A stretch of DNA of 43,434 bases from Prolixibacteraceae bacterium (GCA_947475715.1 CANJNY010000031.1:1-43434); one strand, 5' to 3'; shown: positions 9,634 through 19,221, counted from the stretch's first letter. Made by a program: numbers and translations. The notes: a model not told the origin generated them from the letters alone.

Positions 9634-10070
9634 GCAGTTTGTTTGCTTACATTTCTGTAGGTGTAGGAATAAAAAATATGCCTTCTGGCAAACCTTAATA
9701 AGGTTGATGAATTTAGAAATTTATTGTAAATATTTTTTGGAATTCCAAAGTATTCATAAACACTCCCATCCTGAAAGGTAATTTTAAGTGTTTGTCCTTT
9801 ATAGGAATAATCTTCAATCCCTGAGTTATTCGTAGTATGGGTATATCCCTCGAGATTAAATGCCTGTGTTTCGGGTGCAATACTGACCAGGAAGTGATAA
9901 GCTTCGATGATACTTTTACTTTTATGTTCAGCCTCTGCTTTACGCTCTTCATCAATATATTTATCTGGGTGCCACTCTTTTATTAAATTCCGGTAAGTGG
10001 TTTTAAGTTCAGCAAGATCAGCATTTGGAGTTATGTCCAGTAGTCGTCTGTATTCAATAATACGCTTCAT
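9630..10070 (-). CDS. J-domain protein with C-terminal KTSC domain
   Basis: The 146-residue protein begins with a DnaJ domain (about 5-65) carrying the essential HPD tripeptide at residues 34-36 (KEWHPDKYID), which in the family stimulates the ATPase of Hsp70/DnaK. After a short linker, residues ~80-140 match the small KTSC fold (IEDYSYKGQTLKITFQDGS, then VYEYFGIPKNIYNKFL). KTSC is named for a lysyl-tRNA-synthetase-associated C-terminal domain and its function is poorly known. There is no glycine-rich or zinc region, so this is not a canonical DnaJ. The gene stands alone between terminators, with a promoter at 10103-10133. A specialised co-chaperone role is an inference. Confidence 0.75.
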   Translation of the reverse strand: MKRIIEYRRLLDITPNADLAELKTTYRNLIKEWHPDKYIDEERKAEAEHKSKSIIEAYHFLVSIAPETQAFNLEGYTHTTNNSGIEDYSYKGQTLKITFQDGSVYEYFGIPKNIYNKFLNSSTLLRFARRHIFYSYTYRNVSKQTA

Positions 10071-10102
10071 GAATCTATTTAGTGTAATTTATTTTAAGGG
10101 TG

Positions 10103-10133
10103 CAAAGGTAATCAAAACAACATAACTACCTAA
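10103..10133 (-). promoter_or_regulatory. Promoter of the DnaJ-KTSC gene, TTAG-N19-TACCTTTG
   Basis: The minus strand reads TACCTTTG at 10110-10103 with TTAG exactly 19 nt upstream, close to the TTTG-N19-TAnnTTTG consensus. The ATG at 10070 is about 33 nt downstream of the -7 box. Confidence 0.55.
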
Positions 10134-10199
10134 CTTGCATTGAGGAAGTTGATTCCGATTTTGAATATTTCGGTAATTATTCATACTTCAACATTGAGG

Positions 10200-11180
10200 T
10201 TATTTATTCAACCTTCTAATCTGCTCCCTCACATAAGTTCCACATTCGGTTAAATCTGCTTCTGTCCAGTTCCCTTTGGGTGAGGTACCAGGTTTAATAA
10301 TTGCAGTGGACTCATTTTTATCGGTAATATGCCATACTGCCCAACTTAGCCGGTTCTTTTCCAGCCAATCGAGCCAGAGGTTTGTTTTTTCATGGTTGAT
10401 CTCCCCATTTCCATTCGATTGGGCCACACCCCATTCGGTGACGAAGAGGGCAATTCCCCTTTTTATTGCCAGGTCTGCCTTTGCCCTTAGCTGCTCCTGA
10501 TGGCCAGGGTCTGAGGAATAGAAATGAAATGAGTATACGAGGTTATCGAAGCCTGCAATTGGATCTAAAGCAGCCATATCGACTTCCTGATCCCACCTGG
10601 GGCTTCCGATGACAATAATATTTTTAGAATCATATTTACGGATTATTTTAATTACTTCGGTTGAATAGTTTTTTACCTCTTGCCAGCTTTGGTGCACAGG
10701 TTCATTAAATATTTCATAAATTATATTGGGGTTACCACCATATTTTTGGGCCATGGTTGAGAAAAATTCTTTCGAGGCTTCCAGATGTTGCTCTGCGTTA
10801 TGATCGTGCCAGTCAATCAGAACATAGATCCCATTCTTAATAGCCTGGTCGATTACATTTACCATTAGGCGCATGTGCTCCTTGCTATTTTGCAGATATC
10901 CCCCATCTGGCTGGACTCCCATAGATGCACGCAAAAGATTTATTTTAAAATCTTTCGTTAACCAGTCAACTACTTCCGGATTGTAATATTTTTTTCCTTC
11001 CCAGATACTCCACGAAAGTGAGATCCCGCGTAATTGGGGCGGTACCCCATCTTTATTGATCAGTTGATTTCCCTGAACCTGAAGCTGACCATGTAAATCT
11101 ACAGGTCTGGTTGTTTTTGCTGTTACATTTAAGGAAATAATTAGAAATGTCGCTGTTAAAAATTTGATTGAAATTTTCAT
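10200..11180 (-). CDS. Secreted GH5 endo-beta-glycanase (cellulase-like)
   Basis: A signal peptide (MKISIKFLTATFLIISLNVTA) with no lipobox cysteine precedes a single GH5 catalytic domain (~30-320) in a 326-residue protein. The clan GH-A catalytic pair is visible: acid/base E160 in IYEIFNEP and nucleophile E249 in LFVTEWG. The conserved LRASMGV, DWHDHNAE and WAVWHITDKNES segments also fit; this pattern resembles the endoglucanase-like GH5_2 subfamily, an assignment that needs a profile search. It would cut beta-1,4-glucan or glucomannan backbones outside the inner membrane. It lies 123 nt downstream of the hybrid regulator on the same strand and opposite the SusC/D genes, so it is probably part of the same mannan/glucomannan locus. 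Confidence 0.88.
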   Translation of the reverse strand: MKISIKFLTATFLIISLNVTAKTTRPVDLHGQLQVQGNQLINKDGVPPQLRGISLSWSIWEGKKYYNPEVVDWLTKDFKINLLRASMGVQPDGGYLQNSKEHMRLMVNVIDQAIKNGIYVLIDWHDHNAEQHLEASKEFFSTMAQKYGGNPNIIYEIFNEPVHQSWQEVKNYSTEVIKIIRKYDSKNIIVIGSPRWDQEVDMAALDPIAGFDNLVYSFHFYSSDPGHQEQLRAKADLAIKRGIALFVTEWGVAQSNGNGEINHEKTNLWLDWLEKNRLSWAVWHITDKNESTAIIKPGTSPKGNWTEADLTECGTYVREQIRRLNK

Positions 11181-11303
11181 TATTATATAATTTTATTGTT
11201 AATTACCTGATTCTTTTACCCAATACATCGGGAAAACCCGCCATGGCTAAATCACCCTTGTGTATTAGAAAATATATCTCATGGCACTTTTCATTCGGAT
11301 GGT

Positions 11304-14300
11304 TTAAAGGATCTGATTGTTTGATGAATCTGCTTTTCCAATATACTTGGAGGGGAGTACCCCAAATTCGTTTTTAAAATGTTTGCTAAAATACTTTGGA
11401 TCATTAAACCCCACCTGAAATGCTATTTCTGAGACGTTCATCTGGCTCTTAGATAAGAGCAGGGCCGCCCGTTTCAGACGCAGCGAACGGATAAATTCCA
11501 AAGGTGGTCTGCCGGTAAGAGCAAGAATTTTTTTATAAAGTAAGGTCCTGCTCATTCCCATATCCCGGCTCATCGCTTCAACAGAATAGTCAGTAACTCC
11601 CATGTTTTTCTCAACCAGCTCAAGGCTCTTACGGATAAATAATTCATCCAGTGAAGTAACCGCAATATCCTGTGCTTCAATATGAATCTTACTCCGAAAT
11701 ACTTGTCTTGCATTTCGTCTTAAATTTATAATATTGGATATTTTAGCTTCCAGGATTTGAAAATTAAACGGTTTTGTAACGTAATCGTCTGCCCCTGTCT
11801 CTAATCCTTCCAATTGTTGCTGTTCTGATGATCTGGCAGTTAATAAAATCAACGGGATATGGCAAATGGTCCGGTCCGATTTGACCCGTTTACAAAGTTC
11901 AATTCCATCCATTTCAGGCATCATTATATCACTGATAATTAAGTCTATAGAGGTAATTGAGATTATTTTTAAGGCTTCAACTCCATTTGAAGCTTCGTAG
12001 ATTTGATATTTCTGAAGCAGATTGTCCTTGAGGTAAAAGCGCAGATCATCATTATCTTCAGCAATAAGTAATACCGGCCTATCGGTAGAAATCAGACTAT
12101 TAGTTTTTTCAATGACCACATAATGATCATGGATAATTTCTTCTTCTTCAATGACCAACGGAGCAGTTAACCCCGAATTGTTAATCGGCAGCAGTACTTT
12201 AAAGCAGCTTCCTTTGCGTACTTCACTGGTAACAAAAATCTCCCCTTCATGCAGTTTTACAAATTCAGCAACCAGTGAGAGCCCGATTCCTGTCCCTTTT
12301 TCAACCTGACCACTGGTGTCGACCTGGAAAAAACGGGTGAAGATTTTGTCAAGTTTATCCGCCGGAATTCCAATTCCTGAATCTTCAACTTTAATGACGA
12401 GTAAGTTTTTTTCGCTGTTTAAAGGGTCATTTTTAACAGATTTTATTTTTATGGTTACCGAAACCTGACCATAACCCGGCGTAAATTTAAATGCATTGGA
12501 GAGCAGATTAAACATGATCTTCTCCAGTTTATCCTTGTCGAAGAAAGTATTTAACTCTTTAATCCTGCTTTTAAATACCAGTTGGATATGCTTCTGTTCA
12601 CTTAGGTTTTTAAACGATGATACCGTTTCATTCAAAAATGATACAATATCACCCATGGATGGGTTGTAATTAAATCCTTGCACTTCCAGTTTTCTAAAGT
12701 CAAGTAATTGATTAACCATTAGCAATAACCTCTTTGCATTTTGTTCAATTAATTGCAGGTATTTGGCTTCCGGTTTATCCTTTAATTCGCTGAGTAATTT
12801 TTCAACCGGTGCCATGATTAAGGTCAAGGGTGTCCGAAATTCATGGGAGATATTGGTGAAGAATTTGATTTTCAGTGAGTCTATTTCGTGAATATGTTGA
12901 TTTTCAATTCTTTCATTTTCAATCCGCATGTTTATTCTCTCCCGAACTACAATCAACTGACGGAGGAAGAGCAAGATCAGGAAGATCAGGATGGCATAAA
13001 TCAAATAGGCGATCCAGCTTTTCCAGAAGGGAGGGAGAACAATGATTGTAAGAACAATCTCTTTTCCCTCTGTATTTCCCTTTAATTCTTTTACCCGGAA
13101 CGTGTAGGTTCCGTTGTTGAGGTTCGTATAGGTTGCCGAATTTTTATTCCCTTCTGATTTTACCCACGTATTATCGAATCCTTCAAGTTTATAAGCGTAG
13201 ACATTTTTCTCAGGAAAGAAATAGTTTAAGGCTATAAATTCAATTGTAAATGAATTTTCGTGATACTTGAGTGCAATTTTATTCGTATTGAAAATTGGTT
13301 TTTCCAATAGGACACGATTGTCATATTTTTGACCATACGGGACACTCTGATTAAAAATCCGGAAATCATTAAATATCATTTTTCCCATCGTATTGTCTTG
13401 CTTAATCTCATCCGGATAGAAAGCATTTAAACCGTCCGGACCACCAAAGAATATCTCACCGTCTTTAGTCCGAAGTGCAGCCGATGGGTTAAATTCTTTA
13501 CCCTGAAGTCCATCTGTGAGATTATAGTTTGTAAACGAAAAGTCAAATTGCTCAATGCTTTTGACATGGTGTATATTGAGTTTTGATATGCCGTTTTTTG
13601 AACTAATCCATAGGTTTCCGCTTTTATCCTCGACAATCCCATGGACACTGTTTGAAGGCAACCCATCAGTGAGGGTAAAATGCCGGAATAAATTTTTACT
13701 CCTGTCAAGAAGTTCTAACCCATTCTTTGTACAGATCCAGAAAAATCCCCGACTATCCTCAAAACAATTCACCACATAATTGCCGATTAGCGAGTTGCTG
13801 TTTTCCGGCTGATTTTGAAAACATTTAAAAGTTTGATTTATATAATCATAGGTAGCAAGACCGTTGGTCGTTGATATCCATAACAGGTTATTTTTATCAC
13901 GATACATGGATGAAATATAATCGAAGCAAAGGGTTGAATTGGTCATATTCCGACGGGTGAACCGGCCAGATTGTGCATCAAGCCGGTTCAGGCCGCGCCC
14001 CATTGTTCCTACCCACAAGTTATTATGAAGATCTTCGCTTAAGGCATAGATCCGGTTATCCGAGATGGATGTCGAGTCCTCAGACTTATATTTATAAACT
14101 GTAAATTTTCCTGTTGCCGGATCATATTTATTAAGCCCTCCAAAATAGGTCCCGATCCACACCTTATTTTGATGGTCATTGAACAACGAAACTATAATGT
14201 TACTGCTTAGGGAATTAGAGGATGAGGGATTGGACTGAATCCTGGTGAATTTTCGTGTTTTCCGGTCGAAATAATTGAGCCCTCCGCCATCAGTCCCAAT

Positions 14301-15515
14301 CCAGATCCCCCCTTTCTGATCTTCAATAATTGCGTTAACATCATTATTTACAAGACTATTGGCCTCACCAGGAATATTTTTATAGAGTCGAAATTTATTG
14401 ATATTTTGCTTATAATAATTGACCCCTTTTTTTGTAGTACCCAGCCAGACAATACCCTCCTGGTCACAAAGAACGCATGAAAGGCCGTTGGATGAGAGTC
14501 TTTGATCATCAAAGGGTTGATTTTTAATATTCGAGATAACCCATTGTTTTTTATCAATAAGATAAGCGCCGCCACCATCCGCTGCGACCCAAATCATTCC
14601 ATCGGTATTCTGCGAGATGGATCCAACTCTTTTTAACTCATTATCATTTCTTACAAGATTACTGAAATTATTGTCCCACGCATCGGTGGTTGTATGAAAA
14701 AGATACAACCCGTATAAATTTCCTACCCACAGGTCGTTATCGCGATCGACATATAACCGGATAACGCTACTTACCAGTTCATCTGAATTATCCGGTATCT
14801 TAAATTTTCTGAATTTTTTATTGGCAGGGTCGTACCTGATAATGAATCCATTCTTTGATCCCATCCAGATAATTCCATCGTGATCCTGAACAATGGATAT
14901 TATTCCGTTAATCGATGCATTGCAGTTGGTACTGTCGATTAAGATGTTGTAGCTCGAACCGTCAGCAACATTATTGAAGTAACAGCCGTTATTGGTTCCT
15001 ATCCAGATATTCCCTTTTTTATCGGATGCCATTGAGTTGACATAGAAGATATCCCCGCAATTATTAGTGTGTGTAGTGGTGTAGTTCGAATTTGTAAACT
15101 TGTAGGTTTGTCCGTTAAGGATACTGACTCCATGTTCAGTTCCAATCCACAGATCACCGTTTTTATCCTCACAGATTGTATTGATATTGTTATTAACAAT
15201 CATCCCGTTAATCGGCTTATCGCTTGTGAAAACCTCAAAACTGGAGCCGTCAAAACGATTCAGCCCGGCATTTGTTCCAAACCAGACAAATCCTTTGGAA
15301 TCACGGTAGATGCAATTGATTTGATTTTGAGATAGTCCGTTATTAACATTGAGATGTGAAAAAACATAGCTGTTTTCCTGCGCTAAAACCGTAGTGCAGG
15401 TAAGGATCATTCCCAATAATAATTTGAAAAACAGATCAATTTTACGCCAGTTTAGTACTGCTGATGTGAGGTCTCTGGAAATAACGAAACAGGTTGCAAG
15501 TTTTATTTTTTTCAC
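11304..15515 (-). CDS. Hybrid two-component system sensor/regulator (HTCS)
   Basis: This 1403-residue protein joins sensing and DNA binding in one chain. In order: N-terminal signal/membrane segment (~28-46); two seven-bladed propellers of Reg_prop repeats (~50-740, recurrent IWIGTxxGGLNxFD motifs); Y_Y_Y domain (~750-825); membrane helix (~834-857); HisKA with phospho-accepting H891 in NISHEFRTPL; HATPase (~985-1120; IMFNLLSNAFKFTP, VEDSGIGIPADKL, GTGIGLSL); receiver with D1196 in LIISDIMMPEMDG; and AraC-type helix-turn-helix at the end (~1300-1395). In Bacteroidota such proteins bind an oligosaccharide in the periplasm and activate the adjacent susC operon. The divergent position facing SusC supports this. 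The N-terminus may be somewhat shorter than annotated. Confidence 0.95.
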   Translation of the reverse strand: MKKIKLATCFVISRDLTSAVLNWRKIDLFFKLLLGMILTCTTVLAQENSYVFSHLNVNNGLSQNQINCIYRDSKGFVWFGTNAGLNRFDGSSFEVFTSDKPINGMIVNNNINTICEDKNGDLWIGTEHGVSILNGQTYKFTNSNYTTTHTNNCGDIFYVNSMASDKKGNIWIGTNNGCYFNNVADGSSYNILIDSTNCNASINGIISIVQDHDGIIWMGSKNGFIIRYDPANKKFRKFKIPDNSDELVSSVIRLYVDRDNDLWVGNLYGLYLFHTTTDAWDNNFSNLVRNDNELKRVGSISQNTDGMIWVAADGGGAYLIDKKQWVISNIKNQPFDDQRLSSNGLSCVLCDQEGIVWLGTTKKGVNYYKQNINKFRLYKNIPGEANSLVNNDVNAIIEDQKGGIWIGTDGGGLNYFDRKTRKFTRIQSNPSSSNSLSSNIIVSLFNDHQNKVWIGTYFGGLNKYDPATGKFTVYKYKSEDSTSISDNRIYALSEDLHNNLWVGTMGRGLNRLDAQSGRFTRRNMTNSTLCFDYISSMYRDKNNLLWISTTNGLATYDYINQTFKCFQNQPENSNSLIGNYVVNCFEDSRGFFWICTKNGLELLDRSKNLFRHFTLTDGLPSNSVHGIVEDKSGNLWISSKNGISKLNIHHVKSIEQFDFSFTNYNLTDGLQGKEFNPSAALRTKDGEIFFGGPDGLNAFYPDEIKQDNTMGKMIFNDFRIFNQSVPYGQKYDNRVLLEKPIFNTNKIALKYHENSFTIEFIALNYFFPEKNVYAYKLEGFDNTWVKSEGNKNSATYTNLNNGTYTFRVKELKGNTEGKEIVLTIIVLPPFWKSWIAYLIYAILIFLILLFLRQLIVVRERINMRIENERIENQHIHEIDSLKIKFFTNISHEFRTPLTLIMAPVEKLLSELKDKPEAKYLQLIEQNAKRLLLMVNQLLDFRKLEVQGFNYNPSMGDIVSFLNETVSSFKNLSEQKHIQLVFKSRIKELNTFFDKDKLEKIMFNLLSNAFKFTPGYGQVSVTIKIKSVKNDPLNSEKNLLVIKVEDSGIGIPADKLDKIFTRFFQVDTSGQVEKGTGIGLSLVAEFVKLHEGEIFVTSEVRKGSCFKVLLPINNSGLTAPLVIEEEEIIHDHYVVIEKTNSLISTDRPVLLIAEDNDDLRFYLKDNLLQKYQIYEASNGVEALKIISITSIDLIISDIMMPEMDGIELCKRVKSDRTICHIPLILLTARSSEQQQLEGLETGADDYVTKPFNFQILEAKISNIINLRRNARQVFRSKIHIEAQDIAVTSLDELFIRKSLELVEKNMGVTDYSVEAMSRDMGMSRTLLYKKILALTGRPPLEFIRSLRLKRAALLLSKSQMNVSEIAFQVGFNDPKYFSKHFKNEFGVLPSKYIGKADSSNNQIL

Positions 15516-15737
15516 AAACTTTTCAGGTCTGGTTTTATGGATTTTGGTCTGGAATATTTCAGATGTTTCACCCTTTTTGTACCATGATTTAAAAATACAA
15601 AATAGTCTTGAATTAAATTTTGCAAAAGGGCTAATTTAACAATTGACCCCCGTTATTAAAACAAATTATACCCTAATCCCGAACAAATAACCTAACATCA
15701 TTAACAAATTACACCTTCATTAAATAACCTTTTGTTG

Positions 15738-15745
15738 TAAATTTG
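15738..15745 (+). promoter_or_regulatory. Candidate -7 element (TAAATTTG) for the susC operon
   Basis: TAAATTTG fully matches TAnnTTTG. The position 19 nt upstream (CTTC) is a poor -33 box, which is common for activator-dependent promoters. Starting here would give a leader of about 220 nt before susC. Confidence 0.45.
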
Positions 15746-15765
15746 ATAACATAATTTAACGCAGT

Positions 15766-15791
15766 TTAACAATTTACGCGTTAATTGTTAA
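15766..15791. repeat. 9-bp inverted repeat in the susC leader
   Basis: TTAACAATT (15766-15774) and AATTGTTAA (15783-15791) are perfect complements around an eight-base spacer TACGCGTT. It lies about 20 nt downstream of the candidate -7 box, so it may be an operator or an RNA hairpin in the 5' leader. Confidence 0.5.
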
Positions 15792-15802
15792 CCCAATATT
15801 AT

Positions 15803-15895
15803 ATGAAGATTAAAAGACGCACCTATCTGGTTATTGAAGTGATCATTTACATGATTATTATAATCAGTATTCTAATCTTAATTAATAATTTATGA
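15803..15895 (+). CDS. Small ORF in the susC leader: 30-residue predicted membrane peptide
   Basis: ATG at 15803 opens a 30-codon frame. The peptide starts with a basic segment (MKIKRRTYLV) followed by about 18 hydrophobic residues (EVIIYMIIIISILILINN), the layout of a single-pass membrane peptide. Its TGA overlaps the ATG of the next small frame in ATGA, and that frame in turn overlaps the susC start, so ribosomes could pass along the chain. No family is recognised. AT-rich DNA naturally encodes I/L/N-rich peptides, so coding status is uncertain; it could also be an untranslated leader. Confidence 0.35.
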   Translation: MKIKRRTYLVIEVIIYMIIIISILILINNL

Positions 15896-15981
15896 ATAAA
15901 ACCTATTTGGAAATGACTGACAAGACTTCAGATTACTCAAGATTTAGTATTAACAATTTATCCAAAATCTATGAAAAGTAA
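15892..15981 (+). CDS. Small ORF in the susC leader: 29 residues, overlapping the susC start
   Basis: This 29-codon frame begins within the stop of the preceding small ORF (ATGA) and ends in TAA at 15979-15981, eleven bases inside susC (ATG 15971). It encodes a polar peptide beginning MNKTYLEMTDKTSDYSRF with no signal or known domain. The overlap could couple its translation to that of SusC. A non-coding leader is equally possible. Confidence 0.25.
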   Translation: MNKTYLEMTDKTSDYSRFSINNLSKIYEK

Positions 15982-18900
15982 ACAAATTTTTCTCTATTTA
16001 TTAATTTTTGCGTCCTTGGGGGCATGGGCTCAGAAGAAAATCACCGGCACGGTAAGTGATTTTACTAACTCGCAAACTCTTCCGGGGGTAACAGTACTTA
16101 TTAAAGGTGATAAAGCTACAGGTACAATTACCGACATAGATGGACGCTTTACATTATCTGTTCCAAATGAAAAGAGTACACTCACCTTTTCATTTGTAGG
16201 TTTTGCCCCACAGGAAGTGACCGTTGGGAATCAGACAAACATTAATATTCAATTGAAAACCCTTATCCAGGATATTGATGAGGTAGTTGTGATTGGTTAT
16301 GGTACCATGAAGAAGAGTGATCTCTCAGGGGCCAGTGCTTCGTTATCGGGCGATAAATTAAGAGGTACCATTGGTGCCAATCTTGATCAGGCGTTGCAGG
16401 GTAGGGTAGCCGGGGTTACGGCAGTTCAGACTTCAGGGCAGCCTGGCTCATCGGTTTCTATCCGTGTCCGAGGCCAAAGTACCATTAATGCCAATGCAGA
16501 ACCTTTGTATGTAATAGATGGTGTACCGGTACAGATTTCCGGACACTCGGGCTCTGATTTCGGGTTAGGAGATGCGTTGGGAAACGGCTCAACCTCCACC
16601 ATTTCACCCTTGTCTGCGATAAATCCTTCTGATATTACTTCGATGGAAGTTCTAAAGGATGCTTCAGCCACAGCGATTTATGGATCACGCGCTTCAAATG
16701 GGGTTATTCTTATTACAACAAAACACGGTAAAGTAGGGGAGGCCAAATTCACTTATGAAGGGATGTATGGCGTTCAGCGTCAGGCAAAAAGATTGAGTGT
16801 GATGGACTTGCAGCAATTTGCCGAATACAGTAATTCCATTTCTGCAGAAACGGCAGGGCGTGAGCCGCGCATCGAGTTTTTGGATCCCTCCATTTTAGGA
16901 AAAGGGACTAACTGGCAGAACGCCGTTTATCAGATTGCCCCAATGCAGAGCCATACCATAAACGCATCAGGTGGAACAGAAGCGGTTAAATATTATGTTG
17001 GCGGCTCATACATGGGACAGGATGGAACAGTGGTAGGAACTAAATTCGACCGTCTTTCTGTTCGCGCCAATCTGGATGCTCAATTAAAGAGCTGGCTTAA
17101 AATGGGGATAAATTTCAGTTATTCAAATACTGACGAACGTTTAGGACTGGCTGATAGTGATGAAGGGATTATCAATATCGCTTTATTATCTACACCAGAT
17201 GTTCCGATCTATGATATTAACGGCAATTTTACCAGTGTATCACGCGAAGGTGTTGCATCACGCGTAAATCCTATTGCAAAAGCCCTCGAAGAAGATAATT
17301 TGCTTAAACGTTTTTCTCTTACAGGCAATATATTCTTCGATGTCACTTTTATGAAGAATCTGACCCTCCATTCTGAATTGGCAATGGATAAGGGCGGTTC
17401 TAATGCGGAACGTTTCTTACCTTCGGCAACTTACGGAAGCTGGTCCCGTTCAATTAACAGTGATTCAAAACAAAACAATCAAAACCTGTTTTGGCAGGTG
17501 AAAAATTACCTGACCTATTCAAGAGATTTTGGAAAACATAAGGCTACGGCAATGTTAGGTCAGGAGATGTCGGAATCAAACTGGAATTATTTGAGCATAA
17601 GTTCAACTAATTTACCAGATAATACGGTTCATAATCCAAGTTTAGGTCAGGATCCAAAAATCGGTGGAGGATTTGGAAGTAGTTCATTGGCTTCGGGATT
17701 TGCCCGTGGCACTTACAATTATGACAACAAGTATTTTGCCACCTATACTTACCGCCGTGACGGATCTTCAAATTTTGGGCCGCTTAACCGTTGGGCCAAT
17801 TTCCATGCGACCGCAGTTTCGTGGCGCCTCTCGAACGAGCAGTTTATGGAATCGTTGAAACCTGCAATCAGCAATATGAAATTACGTTTTGGCTGGGGAC
17901 AAACGGGTAACCAGAACATTGGCGGTTACAGGTGGGGTGCTGCTATTTCACCAATGGAAAGCGGTTTGGGAATCGGCTATCGTCAAAGTGGGATTGCAAA
18001 CCCTTATATTAAATGGGAAACTCAGGAGCAATATAATCTTGGACTTGATTTAGGTTTGCTCAATGATCGGATTGAACTGACTTTAGATGCGTATGATAAA
18101 ACATCGCACGGAATGTTAATGCAAATGCAATTGCCATCCTACATGGGAACACGTGGTAACGGTTCAAGTGCATTGGCCGCTCCCTATGGAAACTATGGAA
18201 CTATTAATAATAAAGGTTTTGAATTTACCGCAGTTACCCATAATTTAAAAGGGGCATTCGTCTGGGATTCAGAACTGCAACTTACTTTTAATAAAAATAA
18301 ACTGTTAGCTCTTGATGGAACCAAATCTTCATCAATTGAAGGTTACGGTCAATGGAGTGATGTGGTTACCCGTACAGAAATTGGTCAACCACTTTATAAT
18401 TTCTATGGCTATAAGGTGATCGGAATTTTCAAGGACAAGGCAGATATTTTAAACAGCCCGACCCAGGAAAAGAACCCGGTTGATGGTGTCTCTTTCAGCC
18501 GTACTAATACCGTATTCCCGGGCGACTTAAAGTTTGAAGACGTAACCAAAGATGGGAAAATCGATGAAAAGGACCGTACCAATATTGGTTCTCCAATGCC
18601 TAAATTTACCTTCGGATTTAACAATACCTTCCGTTATAAGAATTTTGATTTAACGATCTTTGTGAACGGAACCTATGGAAACAAGGTGTTTAACTATTCT
18701 TCGATTAATCTTTCAAGTATGACTTCGATGTGGAATAATCAAGCATCCATAGTTACCGACCGCTCACGTTTAACCCAGGTTAATCCGGCATTAGCCTATC
18801 CGTATGTAAATTCAACAAATCAAACGATTTATAACTGGTTTGATGATATCGACAACGTGAAAATCTCTAATCCAGGAACAAATGTGCCTCGGGCGATTCA

Positions 18901-19201
18901 AAATGACCCAAACAGCAACCACCGTTTGTCTGACCGTTACATTGAGGATGGATCGTATTTACGTGTAAAGAATATTGCATTGGGATATAACTTCCCCAAA
19001 AAGACCTTAACTAAGCTTCATTTGCAATCTTTAAGAGTCTATGCAAACATTCAAAATCTTTATACTATTACTAATTATACGGGATTGGATCCTGAAATCG
19101 GAGCCAGTACGGCAAGTGCATCGGGTAATGTTTATGGTCTTGACAACGGTCGCTATCCGTCACCTCAGTTTTATACTTTCGGCCTAAATCTATCATTCTA
19201 A
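15971..19201 (+). CDS. SusC/RagA-type TonB-dependent outer-membrane transporter
   Basis: The 1076-residue receptor imports oligosaccharides across the outer membrane, powered by TonB-ExbBD. Visible parts in order are: signal peptide ending at GAWAQ (~1-20); carboxypeptidase-regulatory-like domain (~24-105, ITGTVSDFTNSQTLPGVTV); TonB-box-like DEVVVIGYGTMKKSDLSGA (~110-128); plug domain with LQGRVAGV and SIRVRGQSTINANAEPLYV (~130-240) and ASATAIYGSRASNGVILITT; and a long beta-barrel ending in an aromatic-rich C-terminal strand (YTFGLNLSF). It is followed 20 nt later by SusD, its lid partner. Expression is probably controlled by the divergent HTCS. The neighbouring GH26 and GH5 enzymes point to manno- or glucomanno-oligosaccharides. 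Confidence 0.96.
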   Translation: MKSKQIFLYLLIFASLGAWAQKKITGTVSDFTNSQTLPGVTVLIKGDKATGTITDIDGRFTLSVPNEKSTLTFSFVGFAPQEVTVGNQTNINIQLKTLIQDIDEVVVIGYGTMKKSDLSGASASLSGDKLRGTIGANLDQALQGRVAGVTAVQTSGQPGSSVSIRVRGQSTINANAEPLYVIDGVPVQISGHSGSDFGLGDALGNGSTSTISPLSAINPSDITSMEVLKDASATAIYGSRASNGVILITTKHGKVGEAKFTYEGMYGVQRQAKRLSVMDLQQFAEYSNSISAETAGREPRIEFLDPSILGKGTNWQNAVYQIAPMQSHTINASGGTEAVKYYVGGSYMGQDGTVVGTKFDRLSVRANLDAQLKSWLKMGINFSYSNTDERLGLADSDEGIINIALLSTPDVPIYDINGNFTSVSREGVASRVNPIAKALEEDNLLKRFSLTGNIFFDVTFMKNLTLHSELAMDKGGSNAERFLPSATYGSWSRSINSDSKQNNQNLFWQVKNYLTYSRDFGKHKATAMLGQEMSESNWNYLSISSTNLPDNTVHNPSLGQDPKIGGGFGSSSLASGFARGTYNYDNKYFATYTYRRDGSSNFGPLNRWANFHATAVSWRLSNEQFMESLKPAISNMKLRFGWGQTGNQNIGGYRWGAAISPMESGLGIGYRQSGIANPYIKWETQEQYNLGLDLGLLNDRIELTLDAYDKTSHGMLMQMQLPSYMGTRGNGSSALAAPYGNYGTINNKGFEFTAVTHNLKGAFVWDSELQLTFNKNKLLALDGTKSSSIEGYGQWSDVVTRTEIGQPLYNFYGYKVIGIFKDKADILNSPTQEKNPVDGVSFSRTNTVFPGDLKFEDVTKDGKIDEKDRTNIGSPMPKFTFGFNNTFRYKNFDLTIFVNGTYGNKVFNYSSINLSSMTSMWNNQASIVTDRSRLTQVNPALAYPYVNSTNQTIYNWFDDIDNVKISNPGTNVPRAIQNDPNSNHRLSDRYIEDGSYLRVKNIALGYNFPKKTLTKLHLQSLRVYANIQNLYTITNYTGLDPEIGASTASASGNVYGLDNGRYPSPQFYTFGLNLSF

Positions 19202-19221
19202 TTTTTTGAAAGGAAATAAAA

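Larger units (their letters stand above)
15516..15802. other. Intergenic control region between HTCS and the susC operon
   Basis: This AT-rich stretch separates the divergent regulator and transport operons and has no recognisable gene. It contains the 9-mer TTAACAATT at 15637-15645 and again at 15766-15774; a further copy lies in the leader at 15950-15958. Recurrent copies are candidates for HTCS binding, although a T/A-rich 9-mer could recur by chance. Confidence 0.4.
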
